From contig CANMSW010000042.1 of the NCBI GenBank assembly GCA_947500275.1, positions 1 to 11,797 on the forward strand: a DNA stretch of 11,797 nt, written 5' to 3'. Origin of the DNA: Bacteriovoracaceae bacterium (GTDB lineage Bacteria; Bdellovibrionota; UBA1018). Of this stretch, positions 4,580 through 11,797 are shown one piece after another (the first letter of the stretch is position 1; every line of letters starts with the position of its first letter). The notes under the pieces are model-generated. The model was not told the DNA's origin. It saw nothing but the letters and a program-made list of their open reading frames with translations, and ran no database searches. A program made the translations under genes and the position numbers.

Positions 4580-6808
4580 GTGCGAATTTCTGTCGTCTGC
4601 TCTCAAAAAGTCGCTCGGATCCTCGGGGCTGCGGTTTTGACTCTGGGGTTTTCCTCCGGGGGCCTGGCATCGCCCCGCGTTCCGGCCCCACTGGCCGCGA
4701 CCACTTTTCAGCGCATCCGATCCGGTGAGTTAATTCAAGCAGTCGAAGCGCGAAAAGGCCTCACGGATTCAAGCCACTCTTCGTCACGGGATTTCTCTAT
4801 TTCTAAGGTCCTGGGCAACTGGGGGAATGAATTCGAAAACCGAGGAGCATTCGGGCGAACTTTGAGGGGGGGAGATTTACGCGAATCTCCGCCTGATTCC
4901 GTGACTTCAGATCAGGTGTTTTCGGACGAACTCAAAGGGTTCCTTCGTGAAATTTCCGATATTATCCGACCCGTGCGAGAATGGAATGAGCTGCTCCGTT
5001 GGCTGAAAACCCACCGAAATTTTGCGAACCCGAGACCGAGCATCTCCGAACTCGGTAATTTTCGATCGGCATCCGCTTATTTCGAGCAAGACGCAAGAAT
5101 CGTATTTCCGCATCCAACCGCCGCCTTTCTGAGCCGCATTCGCAACGGTTCCTACAGTCCGGTTGACTCGCTGGTCGATGATCTCACTTTTGGGGGCTAT
5201 GTCGGCCCGACCGTCTCGGATTACGATTCAGATTCTACGGGTCGGCCTCAGTCCATTTCTTCCTTCCGGAAAACATGGTCCAACGAGGAGCTCGGACTGC
5301 TTCAGGTTTGGATTAGCGCGCGTGATGAAGCATTAACGGTTTCAGCAAAAGCACTCCGGAGTCTTCTCCTCGCGCGCGGCGCCGGGTATATGGCGAATCT
5401 GGCTGAAGGCGCGCGCTTCAAAACATTGATGGGCTGGGCGGCAGCCTTTCCGCTCGAGGCCGAGCAACGCGAAGGGGCCGCTGACCGAATTGAGATCGCA
5501 GGGCGCGCGGTGTCTTGGGTTCTTCATCGCCTCGGGCTTGAAGACCATCCCCTTTTTGCACAAAGCCAGAGTGATCAAGAGTACCGCCTCTACTTTGATA
5601 GCCTGGCGTTGATGCTCGTTCCGTTGGATCGTGCAGAGGGGCGCGAAATCTCTCTGCAAAATGCTTGGAAAGCACCGCAAGATGCGCCCGATGCCTTGCT
5701 TGCGCAAATGCAGTCGGAGGGTGCCGGTAAGAGTGAGTCTTTCCGGCTCGACTGGCTGACGACTTACGAAGGTTACCGGGACTCGGATCAACCTGCTTTG
5801 CCGGTTCATCCTGCGCCTTCTAGCAAGGCGCCTCGCATCGCTTTTATTGATACAGGGGTGGATTGGATTGAGCATCCGGAGCTCGGAGAGTTCCTGGGAC
5901 TCGGTCGTGAAGGTGAGCTTGCGCAGTACGATTTCGCGGATGGCGATCAAAACACTTGGGTGCCGGCACTGGGTGATCTCGGTCACGGTTCGGGTGTGGT
6001 TGCGACGCTACTGACTCTGGTTGCGCACATCGAACCTCGAATGCTGGAAGGCCGGTTACTCGATTTAGCGATGTGGAAAATTGGCTCCTTGCGCTCGCTC
6101 GTTGCCGTGGGTACGGATCCTGACCTCAGGCAGTTTGATCAGCGTCAGGAAATCTCATTTGGCGAAGCCTTCCTGAAACCTGCGCTTATATATCAGAAGG
6201 ACCGGAGAAGCGACCGGTCGGTGAATCACGACCGACTCCCGTCGCTCGGGATTGCGCCTGACCTCGTCTCGGTTTCTGCTGCGTTCCCTCTACGGAGAGT
6301 CTTATCTCGACTCGGGAATCCGAGCGTCCTGAAAGAAACGTCTTGGGTCTGGGTGATGGCTGCTGGGAATGGTGGGCAAGAGATCACTCGCGAGCGGGGG
6401 GAGTCCTGCATGAGGGATTTACCTGAAGCGATTCGCCCGGACCAGAATATCATCTGCGTCGGGGCCGTGCATCGCGGCATCCTGCAAGATACCGTATCAA
6501 AGTCATCGAACTATGGCCCAGGCGTTGATCTCTATGCTTACGATTCTTATTCCGGGCTCTGCCCGAGCGGCACGTCGTGCTCAACCCCCGCAATAACGGC
6601 TGCGGCTGCGATGATTAAGGGGCGATTTCCGACCTTGAGCTCTCGGCAGCTTCGCGAGGTCCTTTTGGAATCGGCCATGGAAAAGACGATTGGTTTTGAA
6701 AACAACGAAAGCCAAAAGCGTGTTCGGGTCAAGATTTTCGATCCGTTGACCATGATGAACCGGGCCTATATCAAGGCCGGCCGCGTCGCGCGTTCCCAGA
6801 CCCGGTGA
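4580..6808 (+). CDS. Secreted subtilisin-like (S8) serine protease with long unassigned N-terminal region
   Basis: 742 residues. A TAA lies three codons before the GTG start, so this is the earliest start, and it gives a clean Sec signal peptide: basic start, hydrophobic ILGAAVLTLGF and cleavage near GLAS-PRV (about residue 31). Residues 35-415 match no family I recognise and may be a prodomain or a binding module. The S8 domain spans about 418-690: Asp424 in FIDTGVD, His469 in GHGSGVV (usually GHGTHVAG), oxyanion Asn597 in AAGNGG, and Ser666 in GTSCSTP (usually GTSMAAP). D-H-N-S spacing is normal for subtilases. All four cysteines of the mature protein (610, 626, 661, 667) lie around the active-site serine, allowing two disulfides, as suits an exported enzyme. 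The 3' end overlaps the convergent 472-residue gene by 38 bp. No convincing promoter is seen. Confidence 0.88.
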   Translation: MRISVVCSQKVARILGAAVLTLGFSSGGLASPRVPAPLAATTFQRIRSGELIQAVEARKGLTDSSHSSSRDFSISKVLGNWGNEFENRGAFGRTLRGGDLRESPPDSVTSDQVFSDELKGFLREISDIIRPVREWNELLRWLKTHRNFANPRPSISELGNFRSASAYFEQDARIVFPHPTAAFLSRIRNGSYSPVDSLVDDLTFGGYVGPTVSDYDSDSTGRPQSISSFRKTWSNEELGLLQVWISARDEALTVSAKALRSLLLARGAGYMANLAEGARFKTLMGWAAAFPLEAEQREGAADRIEIAGRAVSWVLHRLGLEDHPLFAQSQSDQEYRLYFDSLALMLVPLDRAEGREISLQNAWKAPQDAPDALLAQMQSEGAGKSESFRLDWLTTYEGYRDSDQPALPVHPAPSSKAPRIAFIDTGVDWIEHPELGEFLGLGREGELAQYDFADGDQNTWVPALGDLGHGSGVVATLLTLVAHIEPRMLEGRLLDLAMWKIGSLRSLVAVGTDPDLRQFDQRQEISFGEAFLKPALIYQKDRRSDRSVNHDRLPSLGIAPDLVSVSAAFPLRRVLSRLGNPSVLKETSWVWVMAAGNGGQEITRERGESCMRDLPEAIRPDQNIICVGAVHRGILQDTVSKSSNYGPGVDLYAYDSYSGLCPSGTSCSTPAITAAAAMIKGRFPTLSSRQLREVLLESAMEKTIGFENNESQKRVRVKIFDPLTMMNRAYIKAGRVARSQTR

Positions 6809-8189
6809 GTTTCCAGGCGCCCTGAGGATAGCTTTTGCCACTTTGGGAACTTAAAGTCGCCGTCTCGTTTGGGGAGAGCGCCTCCCAGGAGAGCGCGAAG
6901 GACTCGATCCATTCCGCGCCCAAATGCCGTGCACGAAGTTGAATCTCGTTCTGAATCCGAAGCAGTGCTCGAGGGTACTCTTCACTTCCCGAGGGGCCCG
7001 TTGCGCTCGAGTTAATGCTGTCGAGGGGCAGAAGGGCCGTCGCAGTGAGGATGCCCAGGCTCACGGATTCTTTCGCCCCAGAAGGAGGAGCGGCTAAGTG
7101 AATCGGTGGGAGTGACTGCCTCGACGTCTTCGAGTCTTGTGTTGAAGCTTCAAATCGTATGGATGGATCGATCGCATGAGCCTCACCCGAAAGTGTGGAG
7201 TGCTGAAAGATCCGAATCCGACTTGAGCTCGTTCTGAGGAGTTGCACTAAACTGACCGCTACAAACTCCGTGAGGCGCGGCAAATAAACCTGCCCTGTTT
7301 CGAACTGCGGCAATAAGTCAGACGCCTTGAGTCCGACTGCCTCTTTCTCGAGAAAAACTTCGAGTCGGGATCGCTCAACCGGTTCGAGATGCCCCTCAAT
7401 CCGAAGCGTAAACAGAGCGTCTTCGCTGTCCGAGGGTTCGATGCGTTCTACTGAACGGAACGTTGGAGAGGGTTGCATGGAAACCGGCGACGCCACTTTC
7501 GCTCCACGCGATTTCACTACGTCCGTGTGAAACTCAATCTCAGTCGAAGGTTCGTCCGAATATTCCGCCGGGGCAGGCGCATCTTGGGGACGCGGTGGGG
7601 TTTCCATGACCGTTCTCTCAACCACTGCTTCCGAGGGTTGAAGAGTTTGAATTTCAGTCTGGGGTTCAATCGGAGGCGCTTGGGGAGCATCTAGTTCTAC
7701 AGGGGGGGCAAACTCAGGCACCTGGAAAGTTTGATCTTGGGTTTCGTCGACGCTGGAGATTTGGAACGGATCATCCGAAGGCGGCGGAGTAGAAAACTCG
7801 GGACCAGGTGAGAGCAGAGGATCTGAATCGAGCGTAATATCAGTCTCCGCCTCAGTCGCCGGACTTTGAGTTTCGGAAGGGAAGTTTGCGAAATCGGAGT
7901 TTGGAGCCTCCTCGGGTGCGGCATGGTCCATCGGGCCCAATTCATCGATCGAAACAAAATGTTCGATCTTCTCGGCCTGAAACTCCGTCATGGGAGCATC
8001 GGTCGTTTCCGAATCTTGCGAAAGCTTCGGGAAAAGGCCCTTTTCCTCGAGCTTTTTCCCGTACTCAAGAATCTGCGTGAGATCGCGGTCCGCGTTGGGC
8101 GCACCACCGTGAGCCCCAACAGAGGGGCGAGGGGGTTTGCCTTCCGGTGGTGGGTTTCCCTTGGAGGTCAGAGATTCACCCCGTGACAT
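6771..8189 (-). CDS. Uncharacterised acidic, Pro-rich protein encoded directly downstream of secA
   Basis: 472 residues; no family recognised with confidence. Residues 1-250 are low-complexity, rich in Pro, Glu, Asp, Ser and Thr, and look disordered, with a short conserved-looking element 'HFVSIDELGPMDH' (77-89). A compact segment follows at 256-330 (LFTLRIEGHLEP...LEVFLEKEAVGL...), then a second at about 375-455. The latter contains 'ILTATALLPLDSI' and 'LLRIQNEIQLRARHLGAEWIESFAL', faintly like YbjQ/DUF74 proteins; this is a weak inference. There is no signal peptide or membrane segment, so it is probably cytoplasmic. The ATG follows a purine-rich GGGAAGAAG and sits within secA: it straddles the SecA codons for Lys968 and Cys969 in another frame, giving a 22-bp overlap and likely translational coupling. 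It ends convergent with the protease gene. Confidence 0.75.
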   Translation of the reverse strand: MSRGESLTSKGNPPPEGKPPRPSVGAHGGAPNADRDLTQILEYGKKLEEKGLFPKLSQDSETTDAPMTEFQAEKIEHFVSIDELGPMDHAAPEEAPNSDFANFPSETQSPATEAETDITLDSDPLLSPGPEFSTPPPSDDPFQISSVDETQDQTFQVPEFAPPVELDAPQAPPIEPQTEIQTLQPSEAVVERTVMETPPRPQDAPAPAEYSDEPSTEIEFHTDVVKSRGAKVASPVSMQPSPTFRSVERIEPSDSEDALFTLRIEGHLEPVERSRLEVFLEKEAVGLKASDLLPQFETGQVYLPRLTEFVAVSLVQLLRTSSSRIRIFQHSTLSGEAHAIDPSIRFEASTQDSKTSRQSLPPIHLAAPPSGAKESVSLGILTATALLPLDSINSSATGPSGSEEYPRALLRIQNEIQLRARHLGAEWIESFALSWEALSPNETATLSSQSGKSYPQGAWKLTGSGNARRGRP

Positions 8190-11092
8190 TTTTTAAACTT
8201 CTTCCCGCTGCCACAGGGGCAGGGGTCATTTCTTCCCGCGCTCGAGAACTCGTTACTGCGCGCAGGTGAGCCTGCAGACGTTCCAGCAGGGCCCAAGTTC
8301 ATCTTCATATCCATTCGCGGTCCACGCCCCGCCATGAGGTCCACGGCTGGCTGTGGAGCTGCAACGGGCACCAGAGCATTGTCTTGGGTGACTGGAATCA
8401 AGGATCCATTCGGCCCGATTCGATATTGAACCTTTTTCTGGGCCGAAGCAGGGACCGGAGTAGGAGCCGGAGTTTGCATCAAGGATTCAAACGCATTCCC
8501 GCCATCCCCGGATGGACTGAAGGTGGAGGTTTCGTTCCAGATCGACTCCTCTTCGCGCTTGAGTTCTTCTTCAAGGGTAGGGGCCAGCTTGACGGCGTAA
8601 AGTTTGCGGATCACGTCGCCGTTGATCTGCCCCATCATCATTTTGAAGTAACGGAAGCCTTCTTTCTTATATTGAACGAGGGGATCTTTTTGCGCGTACC
8701 CCTGGAGCCCGATGCCTTCGCGAAGGTGGTCCATGGCCAGTAAGTGGTCTTTCCACAAATGATCGATCGTCGTGAGGACGACCATCCGTTCCACTTGATG
8801 GAGCATTTCAGGGCCCATCTCTTTTTTCTTCTGATCGTACCAAGTCTCTGCGTGGGTCCGAATGAGCTTCTTCAGGCCTTCGCCGTTGAAGGGGATAATG
8901 TCTTTTTCCTTGAACGAGGTGGGCGTCTGGAAGGTGCTGCTAATCGCGTCGTTCAGAGCTTTTTCGTCGAGGTGGACTTGACCCTGATCGTTGCGCTTGA
9001 GTTTCCCGCCTGGGAAGAAATCATCCGCAATTTCTTGGGTGATATCGTCGGCCATATCCATGACCATTGCTTTGAGTTCGGTGCTGCTCAGAACCTCACG
9101 GCGCCAGGCGTAGACGACCTTGCGCTGCTGGTTCATTGCGTCATCGTATTCGAGCAAGTGCTTACGGATATCGTAGTTGTGCCCTTCAACTTTTTTCTGC
9201 GCGTTCTCGATGACTTTCGTCGTCCACTTGTGCTCGATGGGCATGTCTTCTTCCATCGCGGCAACCGTGCGCTTGAGCATTTCGTTTTGTCCGAAAATCC
9301 GCATGAGATCGTCTTCGAACGAAAGGTAGAAGCGGCTTTCACCGGGATCCCCTTGGCGGCCAGCTCGGCCCCGAAGCTGATTGTCAATCCGGCGGGACTC
9401 GTGGCGCTCGGTCCCCAGGATGAAGAGGCCTCCAAGGCTGCGAACTTCTTCGCGTTCCGCGGCACATTGTTTGATCCAGACTTCGAGCGCTTTTTCTTGT
9501 TTGAGGAGGTGTTCGGCTTTTTCCTCTTCCGTTGCCTCGGCCGGAAGGTTTCCAACTTCCATGCGGGAAAGGTTCTCAGGGTTACCACCCAGCAAGATAT
9601 CAGTTCCGCGACCGGCCATGTTGGTCGCAATGGTGACGGCACCTTTTCGTCCTGCTTGCGCGACGATCTCGGCTTCTCGCTCGTGATTCTTGGCGTTCAG
9701 GACGTTGTGGCGAACGCCTCGCTCTTTCAGCATTTTCGAGATCATTTCGGACTTCTCGACCGAAACGGTTCCAACCAGAACGGGTTGCCCTTTTTTGTGA
9801 AGCGCTTCGATTTCTTCGAGGGCCGCTTTGAATTTGCCCTGAGCGGATTTGAAGATGACGTCTTCATGATCGAGTCGACGAATCGACTTGTTGGTCGGGA
9901 TCACGGTGACATCGAGCTTGTAGATCTGCTTGAACTCGCGTGCTTCCGTGTCAGCGGTCCCAGTCATTCCGCCGAGTTTCGAATACATTTTGAAGAAGTT
10001 CTGGAAGGTAATCGTCGCCAGCGTCTGGTTTTCATTCTCGATCTGGACGCCTTCTTTTGCCTCAATCGCTTGATGGAGGCCATCGCTCCAGCGGCGGCCA
10101 GGCATGAGGCGGCCGGTGAATTCATCCACGATCATGACTTCGCCATCGCGGACAACGTAAGCGTCATCACGCAAGTAGAGAACGTGCGCGCGCAGAGCTT
10201 GGTTCACATGGTGAAGGAGTTCAATGTTCCGGCCGTCATAGAGGTTCTCGACCTTCAGTCGCCGCTCCATTTTGTCGATGCCTTCGGGCGTGAGAACTGC
10301 GGTCCGGCTCTTCTCGTCCACGGTGAAGTCGACTTCTTTTGTGAGGCCGCCCTCCGCACGAATGTGACGGTCGATTTGAACGTACAGGTCAGTCGTCTCG
10401 TCGGTCGGGCCGCTGATGATCAGAGGCGTTCTCGCTTCGTCGATCAAGATGGAGTCGACTTCATCGACAATCGCGAAATTGAGTTCGCGTTGGACGTAGT
10501 CCTCGAGTCGAAACTTCATGTTGTCCCGGAGGTAGTCGAAGCCAAATTCGTTATTGGTTCCGTAAGTGATATCGCATGCGTAGTTCTTCTTCCGTTGTGC
10601 ATCGGTGAGGCCATGCACAATGATTCCGGTGGAGAGGCCGAGGAATCCGTAGATTTTCGCCATCCAGGCCGAGTCGCGGCGTGCCAAGTAGTCGTTGACG
10701 GTAATGACGTGAACACCCTTGCCGGCCAAAGCATTCAGATAGGTGGGGAGCGTTGCGACAAGGGTTTTTCCCTCGCCCGTTCTCATTTCGGCGATGCGTC
10801 CACGATGGAGGGTGATGCCCCCGATGAGCTGCACGTCGTAGTGGCGCTGGCCAATCACGCGCCAGGAAGCTTCCCGGACCACGGCGAAGGCTTCCGGCAG
10901 GAGGGAGTCTAAAGACTCTCCTTTGGAGATCCTTTCACGAAACTCCCCGGTTTTCGCCTGGAGTTGGGCATCAGAAAGCGCCTTAATCGAGGGTTCGAGA
11001 GCGTTGATTCGATCACGAATTGGAAGAATAGACTTCAATTCACGGTCGTTTTGGGTGCCAAAGATTTTTCGAGCAATCGTGGAGATCATCAT
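8168..11092 (-). CDS. secA: Preprotein translocase ATPase SecA
   Basis: 974 residues, full length. SecA is the ATPase that pushes unfolded preproteins through SecYEG. Visible landmarks: N-terminal 'ARKIFGTQNDRELK'; Walker A M-RTGEGKT (103-110, Lys109); DEVD Walker B (210-213) followed by SILIDEARTPLIISG; 'GMTGTADTEAREF'; the second helicase half with TNMAGRGTDI and 'QLRGRAGRQGDPGESRFYLSFEDDLMRIF'; the scaffold and helical wing with 'TTIDHLWKDHLLAMDHLREGIGLQGYAQKDPL'. A Pro/Ala-rich linker leads to the zinc-binding tail with Cys958, Cys960, Cys969 and His970, used for SecB and phospholipid contact. ATG codons at 11092 and 11089 are both possible starts; no strong Shine-Dalgarno is seen. It lies 29 bp after the M23 gene and overlaps the downstream gene by 22 bp. 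Confidence 0.98.
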   Translation of the reverse strand: MMISTIARKIFGTQNDRELKSILPIRDRINALEPSIKALSDAQLQAKTGEFRERISKGESLDSLLPEAFAVVREASWRVIGQRHYDVQLIGGITLHRGRIAEMRTGEGKTLVATLPTYLNALAGKGVHVITVNDYLARRDSAWMAKIYGFLGLSTGIIVHGLTDAQRKKNYACDITYGTNNEFGFDYLRDNMKFRLEDYVQRELNFAIVDEVDSILIDEARTPLIISGPTDETTDLYVQIDRHIRAEGGLTKEVDFTVDEKSRTAVLTPEGIDKMERRLKVENLYDGRNIELLHHVNQALRAHVLYLRDDAYVVRDGEVMIVDEFTGRLMPGRRWSDGLHQAIEAKEGVQIENENQTLATITFQNFFKMYSKLGGMTGTADTEAREFKQIYKLDVTVIPTNKSIRRLDHEDVIFKSAQGKFKAALEEIEALHKKGQPVLVGTVSVEKSEMISKMLKERGVRHNVLNAKNHEREAEIVAQAGRKGAVTIATNMAGRGTDILLGGNPENLSRMEVGNLPAEATEEEKAEHLLKQEKALEVWIKQCAAEREEVRSLGGLFILGTERHESRRIDNQLRGRAGRQGDPGESRFYLSFEDDLMRIFGQNEMLKRTVAAMEEDMPIEHKWTTKVIENAQKKVEGHNYDIRKHLLEYDDAMNQQRKVVYAWRREVLSSTELKAMVMDMADDITQEIADDFFPGGKLKRNDQGQVHLDEKALNDAISSTFQTPTSFKEKDIIPFNGEGLKKLIRTHAETWYDQKKKEMGPEMLHQVERMVVLTTIDHLWKDHLLAMDHLREGIGLQGYAQKDPLVQYKKEGFRYFKMMMGQINGDVIRKLYAVKLAPTLEEELKREEESIWNETSTFSPSGDGGNAFESLMQTPAPTPVPASAQKKVQYRIGPNGSLIPVTQDNALVPVAAPQPAVDLMAGRGPRMDMKMNLGPAGTSAGSPARSNEFSSAGRNDPCPCGSGKKFKKCHGVNL

Positions 11093-11121
11093 GATGAGGC
11101 TTGAATCTACCGACGGGGCAG

Positions 11122-11797
11122 TCAGTTCTCAAGAATATAAGAGAGCGGATCTACAGGAGTTCCGTTGATTCGTACTTCGTAGTGAAGGTGGGGCCCCGTC
11201 GAGCGGCCACTGTTCCCGAGTTGCGCGATGGACTCGCCGCGCCGAACTTTCTGTCCTTGTTTGACCATAATTCTCTTGGCGTGGCCGTACCAGGTCTCCA
11301 GTCCGTACCCGTGATCGAGAATCACGGTCTGGCCGTACCCGGGTTTCACTTCGGCGAAGGTCACGAGGCCATCGGCCGTTGCGATGACCGGGGTTCCAAT
11401 CGAGTTGGCGATGTCTAAGCCTTCGTGCATTTTCTCGGTACCGCCGTAAGGGGAGCGGCGGACGCCAAAGCCTGAGGTAAAGTATCCAGGAGAGGGTCTA
11501 CGGGTGGGAAGCGCCGCAAGAAATGCCCGTTGGTCGCCTAAGAGCTCGTATTGGTCGTGCAGTGTTTGCTCGAGAAGGATGCTGTCGTTATTGAGTCCTA
11601 AGAGCTCCATATCCAGAGCTTCGAACTCTTTTCTTAGATGAGACTCCTCCGGGCTTTCTTCTGGCCGAGTGTGTCCGCTGGTGTGGTCATGGGAAGCGGT
11701 CGTCACACCGGAGGGCGCGATCTTTTCGGGGTCGGCCGAGGCAGGCGCGGTTGAGCTGGCGGGGGGACTTTCGCTCGACGCGATGAGCGACTGGGAA
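11122..11797 (-). CDS. M23 family (LytM/lysostaphin-type) peptidoglycan endopeptidase, N-terminus off window
   Basis: The frame is open to the right edge, so the protein's N-terminus lies outside; GTG at 11706 is only the first start inside. Numbering from it, a charged helical, probably coiled-coil stretch (about 18-65) leads to the M23 domain: TSGFGVRRSP (77-86), MHEGLDIA with His94 and Asp98, 'WYGH' with His142, and GPHLHYE with His173 and His175. The HxxxD and HxH motifs supply the zinc ligands and general base, so the catalytic set is complete. Upstream of the GTG the frame is rich in Ala, Pro and Ser, like a flexible linker. Such proteins cut peptide cross-links in peptidoglycan from the periplasm. 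An M23 gene next to secA is a known arrangement in some proteobacteria. Its specific cell-wall role is not shown. Confidence 0.92.
   Translation of the reverse strand, partial: SQSLIASSESPPASSTAPASADPEKIAPSGVTTASHDHTSGHTRPEESPEESHLRKEFEALDMELLGLNNDSILLEQTLHDQYELLGDQRAFLAALPTRRPSPGYFTSGFGVRRSPYGGTEKMHEGLDIANSIGTPVIATADGLVTFAEVKPGYGQTVILDHGYGLETWYGHAKRIMVKQGQKVRRGESIAQLGNSGRSTGPHLHYEVRINGTPVDPLSYILEN

Noticed and set aside
4498..4728. A 76-codon frame starting before the protease gene
   Set aside because: It overlaps the protease signal-peptide coding region in another frame and lacks any motif; the protease frame has the clear signal peptide.
5342..5986. A 214-codon minus-strand frame inside the protease gene
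   Set aside because: Antisense to the protease coding sequence, with Arg-rich composition and no domain.
8744..10912. A 722-codon open frame on the plus strand opposite secA
   Set aside because: It lies entirely antisense to the unmistakable secA gene, has no family motif or ribosome binding site, and its Phe/Val/Asp-heavy make-up is what the complement of a biased coding gene gives.
1..11797. CRISPR arrays, transposases or an integrase
   Set aside because: No regularly spaced repeats, DDE/IS transposase motifs or tyrosine/serine recombinase motifs were seen on either strand.

Overview
The window looks like bacterial chromosome, probably from a Gram-negative of proteobacterial or Bdellovibrionota/deltaproteobacterial type. 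The basis is a one-piece ssrA (tmRNA) with an encoded CCA, a SecA ending in the zinc-binding CxCxSGKKFKKCHG tail, and an M23 peptidase directly upstream of secA, an order known in several proteobacteria. The lineage guess is weak. No phage, transposase or CRISPR genes are visible.

Layout, left to right. (1) Positions 2-643 hold the end of a small membrane protein, facing an isoprenylcysteine-methyltransferase-like membrane enzyme (657-1319, minus). (2) Positions 1515-3694 hold a remnant of a cyclic-nucleotide-binding regulator, then an Old Yellow Enzyme (OYE) domain fused to a DUF1330 domain, then a DUF924 protein overlapping it by 4 bp. The OYE part has lost its recognisable N-terminal FMN motif and two other signature residues, so this looks like an accessory or decaying segment. 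(3) Positions 3695-4011 hold no gene but a run of hairpins and an exact 17-bp copy of the 3' end of ssrA, as left by an element integrating at ssrA. (4) ssrA lies at 4012-4362 on the minus strand, with its own terminator and an extended -10 promoter. (5) Positions 4580-6808 encode a secreted subtilisin-family (S8) protease with a long N-terminal region I cannot assign. (6) On the minus strand, reading from the right edge, come an M23 peptidase (partial), SecA, and a 472-residue protein of unknown function starting inside the secA 3' end. These three form a likely operon that runs tail-to-tail into the protease gene.

Functionally, the right half concerns export and the envelope: SecA drives Sec export, the M23 protein probably trims peptidoglycan, and the S8 protease carries a Sec-type signal peptide. 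tmRNA rescues stalled ribosomes. The left-centre OYE-DUF1330/DUF924 pair is a two-gene transcription unit of unknown physiological role. The most unusual points are the divergent OYE-DUF1330 fusion, the duplicated ssrA tail with its structured spacer, and the uncharacterised protein overlapping secA.
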